Assembly (NCBI GenBank): GCA_945898205.1
Contig: CAMDHO010000020.1
Coordinates: forward strand, 1-38,960
Source: Chlamydia trachomatis
Lineage (GTDB): Bacteria; Chlamydiota; Chlamydiia; Chlamydiales; Rhabdochlamydiaceae
Reading direction: 5' to 3'
Length of the DNA: 38,960 bases
Both the position numbers and the translations under genes were made by a program. The notes beneath the pieces were generated by a model. That model did not search any database. It worked only from the letters and a program-made list of their open reading frames with translations, and was not told the DNA's origin. Shown here piece after piece: positions 27,250 through 36,309 of the stretch (its first letter is position 1; every line of letters starts with the position of its first letter).

Positions 27250-27796
27250 ATTCTCCGGTTCTTGTATCAACTTTAATTTTTTCACCTTCTTCAATAAAGA
27301 TAGGGACTTGGATTTTCGCTCCACTATTTGTTGTAGCGGCTTTTAATACGCGTCCAGATGTATCCCCACGGATTCCAGGCATAGTTTCAGTGACGATCAT
27401 TTCCATGAATGTAGGTGGAGCGACGGCAACGGGCATTCCTTTGTAGAAGATAATGTCGTATAAAACTTCTTCCATAAGCCAATGTTGAATCTCTTCCACG
27501 GAGGAGAAAGGGACAGTGACTTGGTCAAAAGAAACATCGTCCATGAAAACAACTCCATCCGCTTCTTTGTATAGCATGCGCAGTTTGTTTTCTTCCACAT
27601 CAGCGATGTCTAGTTTTTCACCAGATCTGAATGTTTTTTCTACAACTCTAGCGGTAATAAGATGCTTAAGTTTGACTCTATTAAAGGGTTGCCCTTTTCC
27701 AGGTTTAACAAACTCGTTAGAAATTATTGTATACGGCTCTTTTTCTACTTCTACTTTGAGCCCAGATTTGAATTCACTTGTACTGACTTGTGCCAT
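27233..27796 (-). CDS. efp: Elongation factor P
   Basis: A 187-residue EF-P, the tRNA-shaped factor that rescues ribosomes stalled at polyproline. Start ATG 27796 (MAQVSTSEFKSGL) gives the canonical N-terminus. Lys34 in FVKPGKGQPFNRVK is the residue beta-lysylated by EpmA, encoded immediately downstream. KLDIADVEENKLRMLYKEAD, the middle OB-domain and the C-terminal signature DTSGRVLKAATTNSGAKIQVP with EEGEKIKVDTRTGEYVSRV complete three domains of normal length. Chlamydiae commonly carry two efp genes; this one, linked to epmA and near amn/mfd/alaS, corresponds to the CT752-type copy by position. Confidence 0.96.
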   Translation of the reverse strand: MAQVSTSEFKSGLKVEVEKEPYTIISNEFVKPGKGQPFNRVKLKHLITARVVEKTFRSGEKLDIADVEENKLRMLYKEADGVVFMDDVSFDQVTVPFSSVEEIQHWLMEEVLYDIIFYKGMPVAVAPPTFMEMIVTETMPGIRGDTSGRVLKAATTNSGAKIQVPIFIEEGEKIKVDTRTGEYVSRV

Positions 27797-27869
27797 ATGA
27801 GGTCCTAAAAAAGTGTAATAATAGTAAAAAGTAACATTTTGAAACAAGATTCTATTGATTGCAATGGTT

Positions 27870-28814
27870 TTATGGCAAAGAAAGAATCGCTTGCCAGTTT
27901 TTTTGAAGAGAATCGAATTGTTCTTGTTCCGTAAAAGAAAGTTTTTGGAAAACTTCTTGTTTTTTGAAAATATTTATTAGTAGAGGGACAAGTTTTTTTA
28001 AATGGCAAAGTTTAGTTTCTTGGTCCGTTAACCTGGAAATTTTAGATTCGATGTCGTAAGACGTTTTTTCTAAGCGAGAGCTTGTTTCTGAAAGTTCTTT
28101 TTGTACGCGTTCTAGTTCTGATTTGATGCTAACTAGCTCTTTACTTGTAAGGGAAAACTCTTTTTTGATTTCTAGTAAATGGGATGCTTTTGAATCGTGA
28201 AGAAAAAACTGTTTGATTTGTTTTTCCATAGAACCGATTGTTTTTTCTAATTGAGTAACGTGTTTTTCGATCTCTTTTTGAGTTGTAATTTGATTTGTTT
28301 TTTCGAGTCGATTTAACAGGTCATGGATCCTCCCTTCTGTTTTTTTTTGATCATTAGAGACATCAACACAGGAATTTAAAAGTTCCTTGGTTAAAGTTGC
28401 TGAGGAGTCAATTTTGGCAAGGAGTGTTTCCATTCCATGTAGTCTAGTTTTTAAGACATCAACTTGCTCTGTGAGATTTTGATTAGTATGGCTCATTAGT
28501 TTGTTTTCAGAACGAAAAGATAGAGTTTCTAAGCGCAGGCTTTCAGTGTTTGCATGAAGGGCTTTATAATATTCTTCTTTTCGATGTGAGTAGACAACTC
28601 TTTGCTCTGCTTCATAGCCTAAATAAGCGGCACAGCCTAGAAATCCATAAACTAAAGAGACACTAAAGGAGCCCACAAGGATTTGTACAAAGCAGGCAAT
28701 GGCCGCTAATGCGATTGCTGATACTAAGAGAGCTTCTTTCCAGGCAGAGGATGGCTCCTGTATTAGTCTTGGAGTTGTTAAAGGCTGAATGTGTATTTTT
28801 TGAGTAGGGTTCAT
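27870..28814 (-). CDS. Inc-like membrane protein with long coiled coil
   Basis: A 314-residue protein; ATG 28814 follows AAGGA. A polar 28-residue N-terminus precedes a bilobed hydrophobic region (about 29-67: ALLVSAIALAAIACFVQILV, then SVSLVYGFLGCAAYLGY). This is the hairpin arrangement diagnostic of chlamydial inclusion-membrane (Inc) proteins. Residues about 75-290 are nearly continuous coiled coil rich in Glu, Lys, Leu and Ser (LRLETLSFRSENKLM, RIHDLLNRLEKTNQ, LVSIKSELERVQKELSETSS). No Sec signal is present. By analogy with IncA-type proteins it may be a type III substrate in the inclusion membrane that faces the host cytosol; a bacterial inner-membrane coiled-coil protein is the alternative. 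It sits upstream of efp with a 73-nt gap. Confidence 0.75.
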   Translation of the reverse strand: MNPTQKIHIQPLTTPRLIQEPSSAWKEALLVSAIALAAIACFVQILVGSFSVSLVYGFLGCAAYLGYEAEQRVVYSHRKEEYYKALHANTESLRLETLSFRSENKLMSHTNQNLTEQVDVLKTRLHGMETLLAKIDSSATLTKELLNSCVDVSNDQKKTEGRIHDLLNRLEKTNQITTQKEIEKHVTQLEKTIGSMEKQIKQFFLHDSKASHLLEIKKEFSLTSKELVSIKSELERVQKELSETSSRLEKTSYDIESKISRLTDQETKLCHLKKLVPLLINIFKKQEVFQKLSFTEQEQFDSLQKNWQAILSLP

Positions 28815-29279
28815 TAGACAGTTCCTTAGTTATATTGAACCTTTTTAATCTATAGGTTATATCTTGTGAAGAAGGAACTTTATTTTCTGATTTTTCAATC
28901 TAAAAAATAGGGGTTACTCAAATCTCGAAATTGAATCAATGGCCGTATTAAAGGCTATCGGAGTGGATTTGGACTGTTCAAGAGGAGCTACAGCCATAGA
29001 GAGTAATAGCAAAAAAGAAAGCATATCATACCGCTCATGTTATTTAGATGTCTCAACGGTTGTATACTTTTTAACGACTTAATTTCAAGTTCGAACCAGA
29101 AAATAGAAGTGCTTTTGAATGAGTAATAGAATGTGCTGGGATAGAGATAATTTTGCAATTAAAGCTTTTCAAAAAAATGGATATGTGGATAGTTTGCTTT
29201 AGACTCTTCTGGAATTTTTTCTTGATGATCGTAGACTAACCAGGCATAGTCTTTTTAAAAAAACAGGGGATAAAAAATT
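28815..29279. other. Intergenic region with short, possibly decayed reading frames
   Basis: No intact gene was found. On the plus strand a 49-codon ATG frame (28939-29082ish, MAVLKAIGVDLDCSRGATAI) exists. On the minus strand one frame, broken once by TAA, reads YAWLVYDHQEKIPEESKANY / PHIHFFEKL then YPSTFYYSFKSTSIFWFELE (about 29256 to 28980). The minus reading looks somewhat more protein-like and may be a gene remnant. The promoters for the Inc-like gene and amn should also lie here. Confidence 0.3.
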
Positions 29280-30089
29280 ATGACCGAGATGCAGGAAGAT
29301 CTTTTTGCAAGAGAGACTCTAGAAAGATATTCAGGTTGTGATGCTTTAGAATTTCAGCCCAACTTGCTATTAACGAATTTCCCTAGATATGTAGAATATT
29401 TTTCAGAGACAAGAGGTGTTCCAATTGGTGAGGGCTCTGTTTTTAAAGTGGCGCATAGTCCTAAAGAAGGCATTAGCATTCTTGATTTTAAAATAGGATC
29501 CCCCGCTGCAGCTCTTGTAGTGGATCTTTGTTCTTTTTTACCTTTTAAATCTAGTTTGTTTTTAGGGATGTGTGGAGGATTGCGTAGAAGATATGCAGTA
29601 GGTGATTATCTTGTACCTGTTGCGAGTATTCGAGGAGAGGGGACTTCTGATTTTTACTTTCCTCCAGAGGTTCCTGCTTTAGCCAATTTTTTAATGCAAA
29701 AAGCTGTTACGGAAGTTTTAGAAGACATGAAAGCTTTATACCATATCGGGATTACATATACGACAAATATGCGGTTTTGGGAGTTTAATGAGGAGTTTAA
29801 GACTCGAATTAAAAACACAAAGGCGCAAGCTATTGAAATGGAATGCGCTACTTTATTTGCGGCAAGTTATAAAAGAAAATTCACCTTAGGAGCGCTTTTA
29901 TTAGTTTCAGACCTGCCTCTTAATAATGACGGAATTAAAACTAAAAAAAGCTCTAATTTTGTATATGAAAACTATATGCCAGATCATATAGAAAAAGGAA
30001 TAGCTATTTTAAAGAAATCTAAACTACTGCAAGCTCGGCATGTAAAAGGATCTTACCATCGTAACCTTGGACTTAATCAATCTTCTTAG
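29280..30089 (+). CDS. amn: AMP nucleosidase-family / nucleoside phosphorylase-like enzyme
   Basis: A 269-residue member of the PNP/UDP superfamily that matches the catalytic C-terminal domain of AMP nucleosidase (AMP to adenine plus ribose 5-phosphate). E. coli Amn is about 480 residues, so the N-terminal regulatory domain is absent, as in other chlamydial Amn proteins. Signatures: LFLGMCGGLRRRYAVGDYLV, VASIRGEGTSDFYFPPEVPA, TTNMRFWEF, AIEMECATLFAAS and LLLVSDLPL. Position between efp and mfd/alaS agrees with C. trachomatis CT751. It converges on mfd with a 17-nt overlap of coding ends and no room for a terminator. Likely purine salvage; exact substrate is by family. Confidence 0.88.
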   Translation: MTEMQEDLFARETLERYSGCDALEFQPNLLLTNFPRYVEYFSETRGVPIGEGSVFKVAHSPKEGISILDFKIGSPAAALVVDLCSFLPFKSSLFLGMCGGLRRRYAVGDYLVPVASIRGEGTSDFYFPPEVPALANFLMQKAVTEVLEDMKALYHIGITYTTNMRFWEFNEEFKTRIKNTKAQAIEMECATLFAASYKRKFTLGALLLVSDLPLNNDGIKTKKSSNFVYENYMPDHIEKGIAILKKSKLLQARHVKGSYHRNLGLNQSS

Positions 30090-33000
30090 AGGCAAAAGTT
30101 TGAAGGATCTTTAACATTTCTTCTTCAAAGAAATTGAGGTTTTTTATGCCGGGTTGACGAACTATTTCAGTTACAGTTTTAGTCCCTTTTTGTTTTTCCA
30201 TCTTAAGAGTAGTTCTGTCAAACTTTATACTGAGGATATTAAGCTGAGAAGCTCGAAGGCGAAGACGGGTTAAAAGACAAAGAAGGCTTACAGCTTGTGG
30301 GGCTGGGCCAAACCGATCAATAATTTCAGCAAAGATCTCGTGAGTGTCTTCGAAAGAAGAAAGATTTCCAAGTCTATAGTAAAGTTCCATTCGAATCTCT
30401 GATTCATCGATATAGTCTTCTGGAATTTTGGCATCAAAAGAGTAGTCCATTTTTGTTTCGATGAATTGGATAGGGACATGGTTTTTTAAGGCTTCGATCG
30501 CTCTTTTTAACAGTTTGCAGTATAAATGAAATCCAACAGCTGCAACTTGCCCAGATTGTTTATCGCCTAAGATATCTCCGGCTCCTCGAATTTCAAGGTC
30601 TCGCATGGCGATTTTAAGTCCTCCGCCATATCCGGAAGCATCGGCAAGTGCATGTAATCTTTTTCGAGCAATTTCAGGAAGTGCTTGAAGATTATTTACA
30701 AGGAAGTAGGCATAAGCTGGCTTATTCCATCTGCCGACGCGACCTCTAAGTTGATATAAATCGGCCATGCCAAACTGATCGGCCCGATCAATTAGGATTG
30801 TATTGGCGTTAGCAATATCGATTCCATTTTCTACTATGGTGGTGCTGATAAGAAGATCGGCATTGCCTTGTTTAAAAGAATGAAAAACAGCATCTATCTC
30901 TTCAGGATCCATTCGGCCATGTCCTGAAAGAATCCGAGCCTCCGGTAAAAGGCTAGAAATTTCTAATTGTACTTTAGGTAGAGACTCAATGCGATTATGG
31001 ATGAAGAATGCTTGCCCATCTCTTGAAAACTCTCTGAGGAGAGCATTTTTTATAAGTTCTGGTTTTCTTTCCGCTATAATTGTTTGAATGGGGAGTCTGT
31101 CTTGAGGAGGTGTGCTGATGACAGAGACTTCTTTAATGCCAATTAAGGACATATATAAAGTACGTGGAATGGGTGTTGCAGAAAGTGTAAGACAATCAAC
31201 CCCGCACTTTAAAGCTTTTAAATGTTCCTTGGCCCTGACTCCAAATCGTTGTTCTTCATCGACAATTAAAAGACCAAGATCTTTAAATGACACATCTTTA
31301 CTTATAAGTCTATGGGTTCCTATTAGAATGTCAATTTTACCATCTCTTGCTTTTTGTAAAATTGCTTTTGATTCTTTTACAGAGCAAAATCGAGATAATA
31401 CAGCAATATTAATAGGGAAATTGGCCATTCTAGAAAGAAAAGTTTCGTAGTGTTGAATAGCTAGTATGGTTGTTGGAACCAAGACAGCTACTTGTTTTTT
31501 TCCATCTACAACAGCTTTAAAAGCAGATCGCATAGCGACTTCTGTCTTCCCATAACCGACATCGCCGCAGACTAGTCTATCCATTGCTTTAGAAGAGATC
31601 ATGTCTTGTTTAACATCTTTAATTGCAGTTATCTGGTCAGCTGTTTCTACAAAAGGGAATTCTTCTTCAAACATCTGTAATTCTAAGGAATCTTCAGAGA
31701 AACAAAAACCGGGTTGAATGGCCCTTGCAGCAGCTTTTTCTAAAAGGTCTTTCGCATATCCAAGAATAGAGTCTTGTGTTTTTATACAGGTTTTTTGCCA
31801 TTTTCCAGATCCTAGAGCGCTAAAGCTAATCGAATCTTCTTTAGAGCCCACGTAGCGATTGATTAAGTGAGATTGGCTAACAGGCACATATAATTTACCT
31901 TGCTGAGCATACTCTATTTGTAAATATTCGGTTATGACGCCTTGGTGATTGGGAAGTTTTTCAGTTCCTAAAAACTTACCAATTCCATGGTGAAAATGGA
32001 CGACAACATCTCCAGGAATTAATTGTAGATACTCAGATGGAGAGTTATGATAATTGCTTCTCCACTTTTGTCTTCTTACTTTTCTTCTTTGGGTTAGCTC
32101 TGCTGTTGGAATACAAGCAAATTGTAGATCTGGGAGTATGAAGCCAGAGGAGAGATAACCGGTTTCAAAAGTTGATTTTTTGGGTAGAGCAATTGACAGT
32201 TTCTGTATGTTTTCTTGGATCATTTTCTCTTCAGAAGGGGCTCGGACAATGAAGTTGAGTTCTGCAATTTCTTTGTTGTGTGTAGAAACTCCTAAAAGGA
32301 TTTCTTCTAATGTAGACGTTTCTTTATTTTCAAAACGGCAGAAGAAATTAGAGACTTCTTCAAAAGGATGGTTAAAGCGAACTGAATCAAAGGGGATATT
32401 AAAAAAATTAAAAGAAAGAGGTTGGAAAGGATTTTCTCCACTGTAAAATTTTCTTCCTTGTTTTTTTAAAATGGAAACATCCGAGAGTTCCTCTGCTTTT
32501 TGATGTAGCCAGAACATATGAGAAAATTGGGGTAGTTTTTTCAAAAAGTCATCTAAAGTAAATAAGAGATGATTTTGCATTCCGGGCAAAGACTTTAATG
32601 AGACATATTGATCTTCAATAGCAAGGATGTCATCTAGGATGATTATTGTGTCAGGGCCTAGATAATCAAGGAATGTGGCTAGTTTTTTTTCTTGTTTAAT
32701 GAGGGCCCATTCAGATGCGGGGCAAAGAAATAGTTCATCTACTTTTTTGATAGTTTTTTGTCCTACAGGGTCATAAATCCGAATAGAGTCAATGGTGTCT
32801 CCTAGAAAATCGACTCTGTAAGGATCAGAAGAAGCTATAGGAAAGATATCTAGAATTCCACCTCTTACTGCAAACTCTCCTTTATCACGGGCTATAGGGC
32901 GTTTCTCATATCCGATTTTGGTAAGTTGAGTCGGTATTTGATCAAACGAGAGTTCTTGCCCTAGTTTCCAAAGAGAGCAAAGAGGGATAAGGGTTCTTGG

Positions 33001-33375
33001 GGAAACTGTTTTTTGCATAAGAGAGCTTACTTCTGCATGAACGATAAAGGGTTTTACTCGTTTGGAAATTTTATAAAGAGTTTCTAGCCGCCTTCCGCTG
33101 ATGTCAGGACTTGAGGGAAGACCTTCTGAAGCTAAGACTTCTCCTGGAGGAAAATCTAGAATTTCTTCTCCTTGTAAAAAAAAGAAATTGTCTAAAAAAC
33201 GGTCTTCTTTTTTTCCGGATAGTATGAAAATATTTTTCCCTGTTGCTTTTTGGGCTAGTAAGCATAAGAGCGCCTTTGGGGTGTCCCAAAGGTGCTCTAA
33301 AAGCAGGGAATTTGTCTTTTGAAGTTCGGATAAAAGAGCCTGTAAGGCGACGCTTTTTAAGATTTTATCTAACAT
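30073..33375 (-). CDS. mfd: Transcription-repair coupling factor Mfd
   Basis: An 1100-residue Mfd, which removes RNA polymerase stalled at DNA lesions and recruits UvrA. The N-terminal UvrB-like region has DFPPGEVLASEGLPSSPDIS and FAVRGGILDIFPIASSDPYR with VDFLGDTIDSIR. The RNA-polymerase interaction domain (about 460-530) shows GDVVVHFHHGIGKFLG and EYLQIEYAQQGKLYVPV. The RecG-like motor contains Walker A GDVGYGKT at 604-611 and DEEQ at 706-709, LSATPIPRTLYMSL and the TRG segment DLYQLRGRVGRWNKPAYAYF. A C-terminal TRCF domain ends it. The ATG at 33375 overlaps the alaS stop by 7 nt, so translation is coupled. alaS-mfd order matches Chlamydia CT749-CT748. Confidence 0.96.
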   Translation of the reverse strand: MLDKILKSVALQALLSELQKTNSLLLEHLWDTPKALLCLLAQKATGKNIFILSGKKEDRFLDNFFFLQGEEILDFPPGEVLASEGLPSSPDISGRRLETLYKISKRVKPFIVHAEVSSLMQKTVSPRTLIPLCSLWKLGQELSFDQIPTQLTKIGYEKRPIARDKGEFAVRGGILDIFPIASSDPYRVDFLGDTIDSIRIYDPVGQKTIKKVDELFLCPASEWALIKQEKKLATFLDYLGPDTIIILDDILAIEDQYVSLKSLPGMQNHLLFTLDDFLKKLPQFSHMFWLHQKAEELSDVSILKKQGRKFYSGENPFQPLSFNFFNIPFDSVRFNHPFEEVSNFFCRFENKETSTLEEILLGVSTHNKEIAELNFIVRAPSEEKMIQENIQKLSIALPKKSTFETGYLSSGFILPDLQFACIPTAELTQRRKVRRQKWRSNYHNSPSEYLQLIPGDVVVHFHHGIGKFLGTEKLPNHQGVITEYLQIEYAQQGKLYVPVSQSHLINRYVGSKEDSISFSALGSGKWQKTCIKTQDSILGYAKDLLEKAAARAIQPGFCFSEDSLELQMFEEEFPFVETADQITAIKDVKQDMISSKAMDRLVCGDVGYGKTEVAMRSAFKAVVDGKKQVAVLVPTTILAIQHYETFLSRMANFPINIAVLSRFCSVKESKAILQKARDGKIDILIGTHRLISKDVSFKDLGLLIVDEEQRFGVRAKEHLKALKCGVDCLTLSATPIPRTLYMSLIGIKEVSVISTPPQDRLPIQTIIAERKPELIKNALLREFSRDGQAFFIHNRIESLPKVQLEISSLLPEARILSGHGRMDPEEIDAVFHSFKQGNADLLISTTIVENGIDIANANTILIDRADQFGMADLYQLRGRVGRWNKPAYAYFLVNNLQALPEIARKRLHALADASGYGGGLKIAMRDLEIRGAGDILGDKQSGQVAAVGFHLYCKLLKRAIEALKNHVPIQFIETKMDYSFDAKIPEDYIDESEIRMELYYRLGNLSSFEDTHEIFAEIIDRFGPAPQAVSLLCLLTRLRLRASQLNILSIKFDRTTLKMEKQKGTKTVTEIVRQPGIKNLNFFEEEMLKILQTFASKKID

Positions 33376-36005
33376 AAGGATTCGAGAAGTCTCCAGGCTA
33401 ATTCAAAGGACTCAGAAATTCCGGCTGGATTTTTCCCGCCAGCTTGTGCTAAATCAGCTTTTCCTCCCCCATTCCCGTTAATAGAAGGAGCCATTTGTTT
33501 TATAAAGAAATCTGCGTGAAGTCCTTTTTTCTGCAAGTCAGGGCTAATCTTGACTAGAAGCTGGCAGCGGTCTTTATCTATTTGGGTGGCTAAAGCAATA
33601 AAAATGGAATCAGTTCCTTGAGACAGTTCCTCTGCAAGCATTTGCAGTTCTTCTATAGAGCAAGAAGGTTGGGCTGTAATAAAAAGAACATCTTTAACTT
33701 TTTTTGCTTCGCTTTTTAGAGTTTTAGCAAGGGATCTAATTTCTTTGTTTTTTAAAGTTTTAAGAGTGTCAGATTGCTCTTTATTTACTTCTAGAAGAGC
33801 AGTAATTTTGTCTTCAAGAAGAGATGGAATGACTTTTAACTTAGAGCAGCAACGATCTAAAATTGCTTCTTGTGAATAAATATACTCTTCCGCTTCAAAT
33901 CTCGTGACAGCCTCAATACGTCGCACTCCAGATGATATACTACCTTCTTTTGTAATACGAAAAAGTCCGATAGTTCCTGTGTGATTTGTATGTGTTCCTC
34001 CACAGAGCTCTTTGGAGCATTGTATGTCGACAACTCTTACGACAGATCCGTATTTGTCTCCGAAAAATTGCTTAACTTCCTTTTTGGCTTGAGCTTCTTC
34101 ATAACTCATATTATAGGAATGCACGGCGTAATTTTTGCGAATTAGGTCATTTACTAGCACTTCGATAGTTTTTAAATCTTCTTTACTAATGGGCTTGTGG
34201 TGGTTAAAATCAAATCGTAATCTATTAGTTTCTACAAGAGATCCGGCCTGACGGATATGAGCTCCTAAAATTTTTTCTAAGCTATAGTGTAAAAGGTGGG
34301 TTGCTGTGTGATTATTAGCTATCTTATCTCTTCTTATTTTGTCTATGGAAGCTAAGACAGGCTCTCCGGGAATAAGGATCCCTTTTTCCAAAGTTCCTAT
34401 GTGAACAATGACTCCGGGGTAAGGGTTTTGGCAACTTTTAACATTGAAGAGTGCTTTATGATGGGAAAGAGTTCCTAAGTCCGTTACTTGCCCTCCTTTT
34501 TCTGCATAAAAAGGAGTTTGCTTAAGAAGAATCATGCCTTCTTGCCCTTCGGAGAGGGAATCAACTGATTTTCCTTCGTAAAAAATAGCTAAGATAGAGC
34601 TTTCTAATTCAGAGTAATCATAGCCTTTGAATTCACATTCGCCATGTGTTTTTACAAAGTCCTTAAAAAGTCCTTCAACAGCTTGCTCAGATGTTAGAGA
34701 GGAAGCAGCTCTTGATTTTTCTTTAGCTTGTTCTTCTAAAATTTGATAAGTATCTAGATTGACTTCTAGTCTAGAGTCTTTAGCGATAAGAAGAACTTCT
34801 TCTAAAGGAAATCCATAGGTATCTTTAAGTTTGAAGGCGTCTTCTCCGCTGATTTGTTTTAGAGGAGAGATGGCTGCTTTTTCTATGACCTGGGTTAGAA
34901 TATTGCCGCCTCTTTTTAAGGTACGAAAGAAGTTTTCTTCTTCTAATGTAAGGATCTCTGCTATTTTTGATTGAGATGAAATAAGTTCTGGGTAATCGAC
35001 TCCCATAATATCGACAAGACGAGGAAGGATTTTAGCTAAAAAGGGATCTTGAACTCCTAGAAGTTTTCCATAGCGGACGGCTCTTCTTAAGATTTTACGA
35101 AGAACATATCCCCGTTCTATGTTGCTGGGTTGAGCTCCATCTGCAATGGCAAAAGATAGAGAACGGATGTGATCCGCAATAACATGAAAAGCCGCTGCTA
35201 AAGCAGGGTTTTTAGGGTCATATGGGATTCCAAAGGTGTTTTCTATTTGCGCTATAAGACTTCTGAAGATGTCAGTGGCAAATACAGTGTCGACATTCAT
35301 TTTTAAAGAAACAACTCTTTCGAGGCCAGCTCCAGTATCAATAGATTGTTTTGGGAGTTTTTGTTGCTGTCCTTGAGAATCTCGGTTGAACTGCATGAAA
35401 ACTAGGTTCCAAAATTCAAAATAGCGCTCCCCCGAGGCGTCTTCATGAGGGTTCTTTGCAGGTCCATATTTATCTCCTCTGTCAAAAAGTAGTTCGGAGC
35501 AAGGACCGCAAGGTCCGCTATCTCCCATAGTCCAAAAGTTATCTTTTTCTCCCATGCGGACAATCCGGGATATTGGAACGATTTTTTTCCAGAGTTCATA
35601 TGCTTCATCATCGTCTTGAAAAATAGTAACCCAAATTTTGTCTTCAGCTAGTTCAAAAATTTCAGTAGAAATTTTCCACGCATATTCAATTGCTTGAGCC
35701 TTAAAATAGTCTCCAAAAGAAAAATTTCCGAGCATTTCAAAAAAGGTAAGGTGGCGAGTTGTGTGCCCCACGTTATCTAGATCGTTGTGCTTGCCCCCTA
35801 CACGGATGCATTTTTGAGATGTGGCAGCTTTTACGTAATCTCTTTGAGATTGTCCAAGGAAAACGTCTTTGAATTGATTCATTCCCGCATTGATAAATAA
35901 GAGAGAAGGATCATCATGGGGAACGACAGAAGAGGATGGAACTATGGCATGCCCATTGTTTTTAAAAAACTGCAAGAAATTTCTACGAATAGTTTGAGAA
36001 AGCAT
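33369..36005 (-). CDS. alaS: Alanyl-tRNA synthetase
   Basis: An 878-residue class II synthetase charging tRNA-Ala. Start ATG 36005 (MLSQTIRRNFLQFFKNNGH) gives the canonical N-terminus; an in-frame extension to 36059 has no homologous look. The catalytic domain has SSVVPHDDPSLLFINAGMNQ, HTTRHLTFFEMLGNFSFGDY and GPCGPCSELLFDRG. The editing domain has zinc-site HTATH at 566-570 and CGGTH at 668-672, needed to clear Ser/Gly-tRNA-Ala. The C-terminal domain ends with NGNGGGKADLAQAGGKNP, the conserved C-Ala glycine-rich block. It overlaps mfd by 7 nt downstream. Confidence 0.97.
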   Translation of the reverse strand: MLSQTIRRNFLQFFKNNGHAIVPSSSVVPHDDPSLLFINAGMNQFKDVFLGQSQRDYVKAATSQKCIRVGGKHNDLDNVGHTTRHLTFFEMLGNFSFGDYFKAQAIEYAWKISTEIFELAEDKIWVTIFQDDDEAYELWKKIVPISRIVRMGEKDNFWTMGDSGPCGPCSELLFDRGDKYGPAKNPHEDASGERYFEFWNLVFMQFNRDSQGQQQKLPKQSIDTGAGLERVVSLKMNVDTVFATDIFRSLIAQIENTFGIPYDPKNPALAAAFHVIADHIRSLSFAIADGAQPSNIERGYVLRKILRRAVRYGKLLGVQDPFLAKILPRLVDIMGVDYPELISSQSKIAEILTLEEENFFRTLKRGGNILTQVIEKAAISPLKQISGEDAFKLKDTYGFPLEEVLLIAKDSRLEVNLDTYQILEEQAKEKSRAASSLTSEQAVEGLFKDFVKTHGECEFKGYDYSELESSILAIFYEGKSVDSLSEGQEGMILLKQTPFYAEKGGQVTDLGTLSHHKALFNVKSCQNPYPGVIVHIGTLEKGILIPGEPVLASIDKIRRDKIANNHTATHLLHYSLEKILGAHIRQAGSLVETNRLRFDFNHHKPISKEDLKTIEVLVNDLIRKNYAVHSYNMSYEEAQAKKEVKQFFGDKYGSVVRVVDIQCSKELCGGTHTNHTGTIGLFRITKEGSISSGVRRIEAVTRFEAEEYIYSQEAILDRCCSKLKVIPSLLEDKITALLEVNKEQSDTLKTLKNKEIRSLAKTLKSEAKKVKDVLFITAQPSCSIEELQMLAEELSQGTDSIFIALATQIDKDRCQLLVKISPDLQKKGLHADFFIKQMAPSINGNGGGKADLAQAGGKNPAGISESFELAWRLLESLC

Positions 36006-36156
36006 AGTTGTAGGTCTCCTTATCCAGGGGTATAAAGAAGTAAAGCGTAGCAAGATCATTGGAAAAAGTCAAAGATCTGTATAGAGAAATTAAAAAAAAC
36101 TTGATCGCAAGAGGTTTTTATGTAAAAAAATAGAGTATAGATAGAGGAAATTATGT

Positions 36157-36309
36157 ATGGCGTTAGCATATCTTTTATTAATAGTGGCAATTTTTCTTTC
36201 TTTAAGAAAAAAAACTGGGTTGGTTTTTTGTTTTTTGTGGCTGGATTTTATTTTGATTCTTTGGATTTTTTATAGTCATATTACTGTGAATTTAGGGTTA
36301 AATCTATGA
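36157..36309 (+). CDS. DUF5993-like small membrane protein, 50 residues
   Basis: ATG 36157 behind a GAGGAAA site opens a 50-residue frame that ends TGA 36307-36309, overlapping the dsbB-type ATG by 4 nt (ATGA). The product is one long or two short hydrophobic helices split by a basic turn: MALAYLLLIVAIFLSLRKKT, then LVFCFLWLDFILILWIFYSH and a polar end ITVNLGLNL. Size, the RKK turn and the H-x(4)-LNL tail fit my memory of the DUF5993 family, which is found next to DsbB-type genes. Function unknown; translational coupling suggests it works with the neighbouring oxidoreductase. An alternative ATG at 36153 is in another frame and yields a poorer protein. Confidence 0.7.
   Translation: MALAYLLLIVAIFLSLRKKTGLVFCFLWLDFILILWIFYSHITVNLGLNL

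Noticed and set aside
29085-29100. GTTCGAACC resembling a tRNA T-arm
   Set aside because: No matching acceptor, D or anticodon stems could be drawn around it.
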